DNA of 64,000 nt from Streptomyces formicae. Its GTDB lineage: Bacteria > Actinomycetota > Actinomycetes > Streptomycetales > Streptomycetaceae. Shown here piece by piece: positions 7,774-15,601 of this stretch. Numbering within the stretch: position 1 is the stretch's first letter; the number at the start of each line of letters is the position of its first letter. The stretch covers positions 4,318,001 to 4,382,000 of the forward strand of contig NZ_CP022685.1 of NCBI RefSeq assembly GCF_002556545.1, given 5' to 3'. The notes under the pieces are model-generated. The model saw only the letters and a list, made by a program, of their open reading frames with translations, had not been told where the DNA came from and did no database searches. The position numbers were made by a program, and so were the translations under genes.

Positions 7774-8858
7774 CGGCGACAGTGCCCACGGGGCGCGTAC
7801 GGCAGGGGAACATACGCCCCGCCGGATACGCGGTCCTCCGCGTCCACAAGGCCGCTCTCCTCGTCCACCGCCGCGCGGCCGTCGTCGCCGTCGGCCTCGC
7901 CGTGCTCCTCGCCGCGAGCTGCCTGGCGTACCTCTGTGTCGGCGAGTCCTTCGTGCACCCGGCCGAGGCCCTGAAGGTCGTCTTCGGGCAGCCCTCCGCC
8001 GACGAACTCGTCGTCGGCACCCTGCGCGAACCCCGCCTGGCCGTCGGCCTCCTGGTCGGCGCCGCGTTCGGCGTCGCGGGCGGGCTCATCCAGACCGTCG
8101 CCCGCAACCCGCTGGCCAGCCCCGACATCATCGGCATCAGCCAGGGCGCGAGCGCCCTCACCGTCGGCGCGATGACCTTCGGGATCACCTCCTACACCGC
8201 CCTGCCCTACCTCTCGGTGCTCGGCGGCGTGCTCGCCGCCGCCCTCGTGTACGTCTTCGCGTGGCGCGGCGGGCTGCACGCCACCCGCTTCGTCCTCATC
8301 GGCATCGGCTTCGCGATCGCGCTCCGCTCGGTCACCACGCTCTTCATGACCAAGGGCGACTACCTCGTCGCCCAGCAGGCGCAGATCTGGATGACGGGTT
8401 CCCTCAACGGCCGCGGCTGGGCCGAGGCGAACCCGCTCGGCCTGGTCCTTCTCGTACTCCTCCCGTTCGTCTTCTGGGCGGCCCGCGCCCAGCGCTCGGT
8501 CACCATGGACGACGACACGGCGACCGCGCTCGGCGTGCGCCTCGGCCGGGTGCGCCTCGGTCTCGTCCTGCTCGGCGTCGTCCTCGCCTCCGTGGCGACC
8601 GGCGCGGCGGGCCCCGTCGACTTCGTCGCGCTGCTCGCCCCGCAGATCGCCCGCAGGCTGACCCGCACCGCGCAGATCCCGCTGTTCTGCTCGGCGCTGC
8701 TCGGCGCGCTGATCATGGTCGTCGCCGATCTGCTCGCCCGCCGCCTGTTCTCGCCGACGGAGCTGCCGGTGGGCGTCCTCACGGCGGCGGTCGGCGCCCC
8801 TTACCTGATCTGGCTCATCATCCGGAGCCGTTCCGTTCGCACTGGAGGCACGCAGTGA
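7770..8858 (+). CDS. Siderophore-iron ABC transporter permease 2 (FecCD family)
   Basis: Second permease of the iron-siderophore importer, 362 residues from GTG 7770, which overlaps the stop of permease 1 by 4 bp. The FecCD pattern is duplicated: EPRLAVGLLVGAAFGVAGG, NPLASPDIIGISQGASAL and LFSPTELPVGVLTAAVG. The N-terminal ~40 residues are a basic cytoplasmic leader that permease 1 lacks. It ends with a further 4-bp overlap into the ATPase gene, so the three are tightly coupled. Confidence 0.93.
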   Translation: MTATVPTGRVRQGNIRPAGYAVLRVHKAALLVHRRAAVVAVGLAVLLAASCLAYLCVGESFVHPAEALKVVFGQPSADELVVGTLREPRLAVGLLVGAAFGVAGGLIQTVARNPLASPDIIGISQGASALTVGAMTFGITSYTALPYLSVLGGVLAAALVYVFAWRGGLHATRFVLIGIGFAIALRSVTTLFMTKGDYLVAQQAQIWMTGSLNGRGWAEANPLGLVLLVLLPFVFWAARAQRSVTMDDDTATALGVRLGRVRLGLVLLGVVLASVATGAAGPVDFVALLAPQIARRLTRTAQIPLFCSALLGALIMVVADLLARRLFSPTELPVGVLTAAVGAPYLIWLIIRSRSVRTGGTQ

Positions 8859-9679
8859 CCGCCGCCCGCCTGACGGCCAGCGAGCTGACCCTCGCCTACG
8901 AGGACCGCACGGTCGTCGACCGCCTCGACCTCGCGATCCCCGACGGCAAGGTCACCGTGATCGTCGGCCCCAACGCCTGCGGCAAGTCCACGACCCTGCG
9001 CGCGCTCGGCCGCCTCCTCAAGCCGAAAAGCGGCGCGGTCCTGCTCGACGGCGAGGCCCTCGCGAAGCTCCCGACGAAGCGGATCGCCCAGCAGATCGGG
9101 CTGCTCCCGCAGACGCCCGTCGCCCCCGAGGCGATCACCGTCGGCGACCTCGTCGCGCGCGGCCGCCAGCCCCACCAGCACTGGTGGCAGCAGTGGTCCG
9201 ACGCGGACGAGAAGGCCGTGACGGAGGCGATGGAGCGCACCGACGTGGCCGCGCTCGCCGAGCGTTCCGTCGACGAGCTCTCCGGCGGGCAGCGCCAGCG
9301 GGTGTGGATCGCGATGGCCCTCGCCCAGGACACCGGCCTGCTGCTCCTCGACGAGCCGACGACCTACCTGGACATCTCCCACCAGGTCGAGGTCCTTGAC
9401 CTCGTACGCCAGCTCAACCACGACCGGGGCCGCACGGTCGTGGTGGTCCTGCACGACCTCAACCAGGCCGCGCGGTACGCCGACCACCTCATCGCCATGA
9501 AGTCCGGCGAGGTCGTCGCCGAAGGAGCCCCCTCGAAGGTCGTCACCGAGGAACTCGTGCGCGAGGTCTTCGGCCTGGAGTGCGTGGTGGTGCCGGACCC
9601 CGTGACCGGCTCCCCCCTGGTCGTCCCCGGGGCGCCGTGGTCCGCGACCGCGCCCGCCCGCACCGGCACATCCGTGTGA
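8855..9679 (+). CDS. Siderophore-iron ABC transporter ATPase
   Basis: The 274-residue ATP-binding subunit energises the two FecCD permeases at the cytoplasmic face. It has Walker A GPNACGKSTTL, a Q-loop in GLLPQTPVAPE, the ABC signature LSGGQRQRVWIAMALAQD, Walker B LLLLDEPTTYLD and the switch histidine in VVLHDLNQAARYADH. GTG 8855 overlaps the upstream stop and has GGAGG at 8844-8848. A C-terminal tail beyond the core (DPVTGSPLVVPGAP) is typical of FepC-like subunits. Confidence 0.95.
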   Translation: MTAARLTASELTLAYEDRTVVDRLDLAIPDGKVTVIVGPNACGKSTTLRALGRLLKPKSGAVLLDGEALAKLPTKRIAQQIGLLPQTPVAPEAITVGDLVARGRQPHQHWWQQWSDADEKAVTEAMERTDVAALAERSVDELSGGQRQRVWIAMALAQDTGLLLLDEPTTYLDISHQVEVLDLVRQLNHDRGRTVVVVLHDLNQAARYADHLIAMKSGEVVAEGAPSKVVTEELVREVFGLECVVVPDPVTGSPLVVPGAPWSATAPARTGTSV

Positions 9680-9699
9680 ACGCGACGAAAGGTGTCCCC

Positions 9700-10695
9700 A
9701 TGAATCGCTTCCGCTCCCCGCTGCCGCGCCGCCGCGCCCTGCGCACCGGCGCGCTGGCCCTCACCGGCGCGCTCGCGCTCGCCGCCTGCGGCTCGTCGGA
9801 CTCCGAAGGGTCCGGCTCATCGGGCGGGACGCACACGGTCAAGACCGCCATGGGCGACGTCAAGGTGAAGGAGCACCCCGAGCGCGTCGTCGTCCTCGAC
9901 ACCGCCGAACTCGACTCCGCGATCTCCCTCGGCGTGAAACCGGTCGGCGCCACCCACGTCGAGGCGTCAAAGGGCTTCCTGGACTACCTGCCCAAGGACG
10001 AGCTCGGCGGCATCAAGGACGTCGGCGAGATGATGAACCCCAACATGGAGGCCATCGCGGCACTCGAGCCGGATCTGATCCTGACCTCCAAGATCCGGCA
10101 CGCGGCGAAGTACGACCAGCTCAAGGCGATCGCGCCGACCGTCATGACGGAGACCACCGGCTACCCCTGGAAGGAGAACTTCCAGGTGCACGCCGACGCG
10201 CTCGGCAAGCGGGCCGAGGCGAAGAAGGTCGTCGCCGACTACACCGCCCACACCAAGAAGGTCACCGCGGCCATCGGCGGCCCGGCGAAGGCCCGGCAGA
10301 CCGAGGTCAACGTCATCCGCTTCATCGAGGGCGCCGACATCCGCCTCTACGGCGACCAGAGCTACATCGCGACCATCCTCAAGGACGTCGGCCTCGGCCG
10401 CGCCCCGATCTCGGCGAAGGCCAAGGACGGCTTCTCCTACGACCTGTCCCCCGAGAAGATCGACCTCGCGGACACGGACGTCATCTTCCGCTCCACGTAC
10501 GGCGATCCGAAGAAGGCCAAGCAGACGCAGACCGTCGGCAGCGGACTGTGGAAGAACATGCGGGCCGTGAAGTCGGGCAACGTCCACACGGTCGACGACG
10601 AGCTGTGGATCCAGGGCATCGGCTACACCGCGGCGGACAAGATCCTCGACCAGTTGCAGGCGGACCTGACGAAGACGAAGACGAAGACGGAGTAG
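9700..10695 (+). CDS. Siderophore-binding lipoprotein of the iron ABC importer
   Basis: Extracellular receptor (331 residues) of the FecB/periplasmic-binding class III type. It has an RR-containing signal peptide (PRRRALRTGALALTG), the lipobox LAAC for membrane anchoring, and then a serine/glycine linker. The mature part starts VKEHPERVVVLDTAELDS and includes the inter-lobe helix region and GAIEAL-like EAIAALEPDLIL. It ends in a lysine/threonine tail (TKTKTKTE). It lies 20 bp after the ATPase gene in the same operon, with GAAAGG ahead of the ATG. It would bind the ferric siderophore and deliver it to the permeases. Confidence 0.93.
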   Translation: MNRFRSPLPRRRALRTGALALTGALALAACGSSDSEGSGSSGGTHTVKTAMGDVKVKEHPERVVVLDTAELDSAISLGVKPVGATHVEASKGFLDYLPKDELGGIKDVGEMMNPNMEAIAALEPDLILTSKIRHAAKYDQLKAIAPTVMTETTGYPWKENFQVHADALGKRAEAKKVVADYTAHTKKVTAAIGGPAKARQTEVNVIRFIEGADIRLYGDQSYIATILKDVGLGRAPISAKAKDGFSYDLSPEKIDLADTDVIFRSTYGDPKKAKQTQTVGSGLWKNMRAVKSGNVHTVDDELWIQGIGYTAADKILDQLQADLTKTKTKTE

Positions 10696-10730
10696 CGGGG
10701 GGGGGCGGCCTCCCCCAACCCCCGGGCGGC

Positions 10731-11885
10731 TCACGGCCGTTGCCGCTGCGACCTCCACACCAGGAACAGCGCGGAGGCGACGGCCGCGCCGCGCACCACC
10801 CACGGCCAGGTGTCCGCGATGGCGCCGCTCATGTGCCCGTCCTCGATCGGGTCGCCCCAGCGCCCCTCGCTGCGGCCCCACAGCCAGGTGAGCCCCGCGG
10901 CCACCGAGAGGGCGGGCAGCCCCAGGGCCGCCATCTTCGCCTCGGTACGGGAGAGTCGGCGCGACGCGTAGGCGATGAGCCAGCCGACGCCGAGCGCGAT
11001 GAGGTTGCCGAGGACGGCGCCGACGGTGAGGAGCGCGGCGGCGAGCAGGAGCAGGGGGTTGCTGAGGGTCGGGCCTTCGCCCGTGCCGCCGCCCGGACGC
11101 GCCCTGCGCACGCGCCAGCGCCGCCTGCGTCCCGCCCCCTTCCCCCCTACCGCCCCTTCTGCCTCTTCTACCCCTTCTGCCTCTTCTTCCTCGTACTCCT
11201 CATCCCCCTCATCCCCCTCATCCCCCTCGTCCTTCTCGCGCGCGTCGTCGGGGGACGGCGGAGGCTTGAGTATCTCGGGGATCTCCACGCCGCCGACGAA
11301 GCCGGGCACGCTGTCCGCGAAGCCGAACGGGCTGCTGTCTACCCGCCACCAGTCGGGCTCCGAGCCGCTCGGCCCCAGCTCGTCGGTGCCCGCGAGGTGG
11401 GGCGGCGCCGGGCGTTCGTCCCACGGCTCGGGCGCGGGAGCCTCCGGTTCCGGGGCGGGGGCCGGGGTGCGGCGGGGCCTCGGGACCATGCGGCGCAGCG
11501 CCTTGGGCAGCGTCTCGGAGGCGCCGTCCTCCGCGGGCTCCGCTCGTTCCGTACGCGTACGCCGGGGCCGTGCTCCGCGCTGCGTCGGCACGGCCGCCCC
11601 TGGCTCGCTCCGCGCCGCCGGTATGTCGCCGGAGGGCTCGCCGGACGAGTCGCCGGACGTGTCGCCCGCCGATTCGACGACCTCTTCCGGCGTGCCGAGG
11701 CGGGCCAGGATGCGGCGGATGGCCGCGGGGTTGTCGGCGACCGCCTTGGCCCTGCTGCGGTCGATCTCGTTCCGGAGCCGGGAGACCAGCCGCATCCGGG
11801 TGCCGGACGGCAACTGCCGCTGCTGGGCGAGGTCTCCGACCCGGCTCAGATAGTCGAAGACCAGCTGATCGCTCTCGATCCCCAC
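10731..11885 (-). CDS. HAAS-domain membrane protein with Pro/Glu-rich linker
   Basis: A 384-residue protein from GTG 11885, with GGAGGGG about 6 nt upstream. Residues about 5-75 (DYLSRVGDLAQQRQLPSGTR through LGTPEEVVESAG) look like a HAAS/DUF1700 helical module, a cytoplasmic signalling domain. A long disordered linker follows, with an extremely acidic run around 240-262 (DEGDEGDEGDEEYEEEEAE). At least three membrane segments sit near the C-terminus (LLLLAAALLTVGAVLGNLIA, LPALSVAAGLTWLWG, WVVRGAAVASALFLVW). HAAS proteins often neighbour PadR regulators, but none is present here. The function is unknown. Confidence 0.75.
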   Translation of the reverse strand: MGIESDQLVFDYLSRVGDLAQQRQLPSGTRMRLVSRLRNEIDRSRAKAVADNPAAIRRILARLGTPEEVVESAGDTSGDSSGEPSGDIPAARSEPGAAVPTQRGARPRRTRTERAEPAEDGASETLPKALRRMVPRPRRTPAPAPEPEAPAPEPWDERPAPPHLAGTDELGPSGSEPDWWRVDSSPFGFADSVPGFVGGVEIPEILKPPPSPDDAREKDEGDEGDEGDEEYEEEEAEGVEEAEGAVGGKGAGRRRRWRVRRARPGGGTGEGPTLSNPLLLLAAALLTVGAVLGNLIALGVGWLIAYASRRLSRTEAKMAALGLPALSVAAGLTWLWGRSEGRWGDPIEDGHMSGAIADTWPWVVRGAAVASALFLVWRSQRQRP

Positions 11886-12159
11886 GAAGTCCCCTCCGGG
11901 GCGGCTGCGTTGACGCGGCGCGGTGGTGCGCGGTGTCCACGACGGTACCGTCTCCTGGCGGAGGCGCCCACTTGAGAGCCGGTGACGGACCCGACGAGAG
12001 CGGGTGACGGCCCCCGCGCCTCGTCGTCCCGTACCTCCGTAGGGGGCCGCCTCCCCCTCAAGTCGTACGGGAACGCCCCCTCCTGTTGGACCAAAGGGCG
12101 ACGTGCGAGGTGGACCGCAGACCGATGTGCGGGCGCCGCGCGGAAACCATCATGGAGAC

Positions 12160-12345
12160 ATGAGCGCAGCAACCTTCACCCCCGCGTCCGTCCCGTCCTC
12201 CGCCGGTGCCGCAGGAACCCACGACGCCCCGCACCCGCACCGCCTGGGCGGTGCCCTGCGTGCCGCCAAGGTCTTCGTGAACGCCGCGTTCGGCGTCGTC
12301 GTGCTCGGTGAGTACGCGTCGGAGGCCGGGGTCCGGCGCCGCTGA
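12160..12345 (+). CDS. Small conserved protein, unknown function
   Basis: A 61-residue protein starting MSAATFTPAS, with GGAG 5 nt upstream of the ATG. After a Ser/Ala/His-rich N-terminus the second half, LGGALRAAKVFVNAAFGVVVLGEYASEAGV, is a single amphipathic-to-hydrophobic helix. I recall similar small actinobacterial proteins with the AAKVF...VVLGEYA pattern but no function. It ends 25 bp before the glycosyltransferase gene on the same strand, so the two may be co-transcribed. The 270 bp upstream, up to the divergent HAAS gene, holds no other recognised feature. Confidence 0.65.
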   Translation: MSAATFTPASVPSSAGAAGTHDAPHPHRLGGALRAAKVFVNAAFGVVVLGEYASEAGVRRR

Positions 12346-12369
12346 CCCCGGGGCCACTAAGGTCGCGCC

Positions 12370-13599
12370 GTGACAGCACGGACAGCGACCTTCCGATCAC
12401 CCACCGCGGCCGCACTACTTCTCGGGCTCTCGCTCGCCGCCCTGGCCGCCCTCTGCGTCGTCCAGCGCGTGCCGATGGCCGACACGCTGGTCTACCGGGC
12501 CGAGGGTGCCGCGGTCGCGGACGGCCGTGATCTGTACGGGTTCACGGTCACCGAGTGGCAACTGCCCGCCACCTACCCGCCGTTCGCCGCGATCCTCTTC
12601 GTACCGACGACCTGGCTGCCGCTGGGCGCCCTGAAGGCCGTCTTCCTCGCGGGCAACGTGGCGCTGCTCGCGCTCCTGGTCCGGCTCTCCTGCACGCTGG
12701 TGGGCCTGCCCGTCCGCGTCCCGCTCCTGTGCGCCGCGACCGCCGTCGGCCTCTGGCTCGAACCCGTCTTCCAGACCGTCCTGTTCGGGCAGATCAACCT
12801 CGCGCTCGCCTGCCTGGTCCTGTGGGACCTCACCCGGCGGCCCGGCACCCTCGGCAAGGGCTTCGCGCTGGGCGTCGCGGCCGGGATCAAGCTGACGCCC
12901 GCCGTGTTCATCGCGTACTACCTGCTGACGGGGCGCGTACGCGAAGGGCTCACCGCCCTCGCCTCCCTGGCGGGCACCGTGGCGTTCGGCGCGCTCGCCC
13001 TGCCCGGCGCCACCGTCGACTTCTTCACGCGGCGCGTGTTCGAGACGGGCCGGGTCGGCAAGGCGTGGATCGTCGACAACCAGTCGCTGCAAGGGCTCGT
13101 CGCGCGCGTGCTGCACGAGGCGGAGCCGGGCGCGGCGTGGGCCGTCCCCGCGGCGCTCGTCGGGGTCGGCGGCCTGTGGCTCGCGGCGCGCGTCCACGCG
13201 GGGACACCGGGCTCCGCGCCAAGCTCCGCGCGGGCCGTCCTGGTGACGGCCCTCACCGCGCTCCTCGTCTCCCCCATCAGCTGGTCCCACCACTGGGTGT
13301 GGTGCGTGCCGCTGCTCGCGCTGCTGGTCGCGGAGGGCAGGGGGCGCCTCGCCGCGGGGGTGGCCGCGCTCTTCACGGCCCGCACGTTCTGGCTGCTCCC
13401 GCACCAGGGGGACCTGGACCTGCGACTCCCCTGGTGGCAGCAGCCGCTGGCGTCGCCGTACGCACTGCTCGGCCTGGGGCTGGGGCTGGGGCTCCTAGCG
13501 TCAGTCCTCGGCCAGCAGAATGTCCGCGTCGTCGAACACCCGCAGGACGACGAGCAGGAGGCGGCCGCGCGACACCATGTACTCAGCCACGATCTGTGA
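12370..13599 (+). CDS. GT87 (DUF2029) family membrane glycosyltransferase
   Basis: An integral membrane protein of 409 residues with about 10 spans. It resembles the polyprenyl-phosphomannose-dependent mannosyltransferases that elongate actinobacterial envelope glycans. Family-like segments are DLYGFTVTEWQLPATYPPFAAI (with the outside acidic/aromatic loop after TM1), FGQINLALACLVLWDL, KLTPAVFIAYYLLTGR and SPISWSHHWVWCVPLL. It starts at GTG 12370. The hydrophobic part ends near 13500, and the last ~33 polar residues are encoded antisense to the end of the relE-like gene. They may be a read-through tail. No genomic partner identifies the acceptor. Confidence 0.85.
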   Translation: MTARTATFRSPTAAALLLGLSLAALAALCVVQRVPMADTLVYRAEGAAVADGRDLYGFTVTEWQLPATYPPFAAILFVPTTWLPLGALKAVFLAGNVALLALLVRLSCTLVGLPVRVPLLCAATAVGLWLEPVFQTVLFGQINLALACLVLWDLTRRPGTLGKGFALGVAAGIKLTPAVFIAYYLLTGRVREGLTALASLAGTVAFGALALPGATVDFFTRRVFETGRVGKAWIVDNQSLQGLVARVLHEAEPGAAWAVPAALVGVGGLWLAARVHAGTPGSAPSSARAVLVTALTALLVSPISWSHHWVWCVPLLALLVAEGRGRLAAGVAALFTARTFWLLPHQGDLDLRLPWWQQPLASPYALLGLGLGLGLLASVLGQQNVRVVEHPQDDEQEAAARHHVLSHDL

Positions 13600-13782
13600 G
13601 GTCAGGCGGATCTCCCGGTCCTGCTCGCCCACGCCGATCGACCGCGAGTGCTCCGTGTACGGATCGCGCGCCAGGATCTCGATCGCCTTGTCGAAGGACG
13701 CCCTGCGCACAGGGTCGAGGCGGTCACGGTCCTGGGCTGCGGGCTCGGTGTAGAGCACCTCGTAGATTTCCTGGTGAGGCAT
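13501..13782 (-). CDS. RelE/ParE-like toxin without a visible antitoxin
   Basis: A 93-residue protein with the short RelE/ParE alpha-beta layout: EIYEVLYTEPAAQDRDRL, a helix FDKAIEILARD, then the strands REIRLTSQIVAEYMVSRGRLLLVVLRVFDDADI. RelE toxins cleave mRNA at the ribosome; ParE toxins poison gyrase. Key residues cannot be verified by eye. AAGGAGGG lies 5 nt before the ATG, so it is probably translated. No antitoxin-like gene lies within 120 bp on either side, so it may be an orphan, a regulator-like domestic protein, or paired with a distant gene. Its 3' 99 bp overlap the convergent glycosyltransferase gene. Confidence 0.65.
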   Translation of the reverse strand: MPHQEIYEVLYTEPAAQDRDRLDPVRRASFDKAIEILARDPYTEHSRSIGVGEQDREIRLTSQIVAEYMVSRGRLLLVVLRVFDDADILLAED

Positions 13783-13904
13783 GGCGCCCTCCTTGCCCTC
13801 GGCGTGGCTGGTTCCGTCGACTTCCCGGCAACTCCCCAGCGTACCGATCGCCGGTGAAGCACGGGGGAGCCAACCGGAAGACGCCCCGTCCTGGAGACCG
13901 CCTG

Positions 13905-15548
13905 TCAGCCCCCGGCCAGCAGCTCGTCCGCGTCCATGATCCGGTACGCGTACCCCTGCTCGGCGAGGAACCGCTGGCGGTGGGCGGCGAAGTCCTGGTC
14001 GATGGTGTCGCGGGCGACGACGGAGTAGAAGCGGGCCTCGTGGCCGTCCGCCTTGGGCCGCAGCACGCGCCCGAGCCGCTGGGCCTCCTCCTGCCGCGAG
14101 CCGAACGTGCCCGACACCTGGATGGCGACGGTGGCCTCCGGCAGGTCGATGGAGAAGTTGGCGACCTTGGAGACGACGAGGACGGAGATCTCGCCCTCCC
14201 GGAAGGCGTCGAAGAGCTTCTCGCGCTGCGCGTTGGTCGTCTCGCCCTTGATGACGGGCGCGCCCAGGTGCTCGCCCAGCTCGTCGAGCTGGTCGATGTA
14301 CTGCCCGATGACGAGGGTCTGCTCACCTGCGTGCTTCTTGACCAGCGCCTCCGTCACCTTCCTCTTCGTCGCCGTGGTGGCGCAGAACCGGTACTTCTCC
14401 TCGGCCTCGGCGGTGGCGTACGCGAGTCGCTCGCTGTCGGTGAGGTTGACCCGCACCTCCACGCAGTCGGCGGGCGCGATGTAGCCCTGCGCCTCGATCT
14501 CCTTCCACGGGGCGTCGAAGCGCTTGGGCCCGATGAGCGAGAAGACGTCGGACTCGCGCCCGTCCTCGCGTACGAGGGTGGCGGTGAGCCCGAGACGGCG
14601 GCGCGCCTGGAGGTCGGCGGTGAACTTGAAGACGGGCGCGGGCAGCAGGTGCACCTCGTCGTAGATCACGAGCCCCCAGTCGCGCGAGTCGAAGAGCTCG
14701 AGGTGCGGATAGATGCCCTTCCGCTTGGTCGTGAGCACCTGGTACGTGGCGATGGTGACGGGCCGGATCTCCTTCCTGGTCCCGCTGTACTCGCCGATCT
14801 CGTCCTCGGTCAGCGAGGTGCGCTTCACCAGCTCGTGCTTCCACTGGCGGGCGGAGACGGTGTTGGTGACGAGGATGAGGGTGGTGGCCTTGGCCTGCGC
14901 CATGGCCCCCGCGCCCACCAGCGTCTTGCCCGCCCCACAGGGCAGCACGACGACACCGCTGCCACCGTGCCAGAACCCCTCGACGGCCTGCTGCTGATAG
15001 GGCCGCAGCGACCAGCCGCTCTCGTCAAGATCGATCTTGTGGGCCTCGCCGTCGACGTACCCCGCGAGGTCCTCGGCGGGCCAGCCCAGCTTGAGCAGGG
15101 TCTGCTTGACCTGCCCGCGCTCAGAGGGGTGCACGACGACGGTGTCCGGGTCGACCCGCTCCCCGACCAGCGGCTGGACCTTCTTCGACCGCAGGATCTC
15201 TTCGAGCACGGGCCGGTCGGTGGTGGTGAGGACGAGCCCGTGGGTGGGGTGCTTGGAGAGCGTGAGCCGCCCGTAGCGCGCCATCGTCTCGGCGATGTCG
15301 ACGAGCAGCGCGTGCGGCACGGGATACCGCGAGAACTCCACGAGCGCGTCCACGACCTGCTCGGCGTCGTGCCCGGCGGCCCGCGCATTCCACAGCCCGA
15401 GCGGCGTCACGCGATAGGTATGAATGTGCTCGGGAGCACGCTCCAGCTCCGCGAAGGGCGCGATGACACGTCGGCAGGCATCGGCCTGCTCGTGGTCGAC
15501 CTCGAGCAGGAGGGTCTTGTCCGACTGGACAATGAGGGGACCGTTCAC
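13905..15548 (-). CDS. XPB/Ssl2-family DNA repair helicase
   Basis: A superfamily 2 DNA helicase of 547 residues, 3'-5' in characterised homologues. Order of parts: an N-terminal damage-recognition-like region (VNGPLIVQSDKTLLLEVDH to about 190), Walker A LPCGAGKTLVGAG, the DEVH box in VIYDEVHLLPAPVFK, the motif LGLTATLVREDG, and motif VI QRLGRVLRPKADG. GTG 15548 is chosen over an upstream in-frame codon because it has AAAGGG at good spacing and gives the usual N-terminus. It lies 54 bp downstream of the STAND gene on the same strand and could be co-transcribed with it. Confidence 0.93.
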   Translation of the reverse strand: MNGPLIVQSDKTLLLEVDHEQADACRRVIAPFAELERAPEHIHTYRVTPLGLWNARAAGHDAEQVVDALVEFSRYPVPHALLVDIAETMARYGRLTLSKHPTHGLVLTTTDRPVLEEILRSKKVQPLVGERVDPDTVVVHPSERGQVKQTLLKLGWPAEDLAGYVDGEAHKIDLDESGWSLRPYQQQAVEGFWHGGSGVVVLPCGAGKTLVGAGAMAQAKATTLILVTNTVSARQWKHELVKRTSLTEDEIGEYSGTRKEIRPVTIATYQVLTTKRKGIYPHLELFDSRDWGLVIYDEVHLLPAPVFKFTADLQARRRLGLTATLVREDGRESDVFSLIGPKRFDAPWKEIEAQGYIAPADCVEVRVNLTDSERLAYATAEAEEKYRFCATTATKRKVTEALVKKHAGEQTLVIGQYIDQLDELGEHLGAPVIKGETTNAQREKLFDAFREGEISVLVVSKVANFSIDLPEATVAIQVSGTFGSRQEEAQRLGRVLRPKADGHEARFYSVVARDTIDQDFAAHRQRFLAEQGYAYRIMDADELLAGG

Positions 15549-15601
15549 GCGAGCGCCCTTTCCGATAGGCCAAACGTCCAGTGTGCCGCATGCGCCGCTG
15601 A

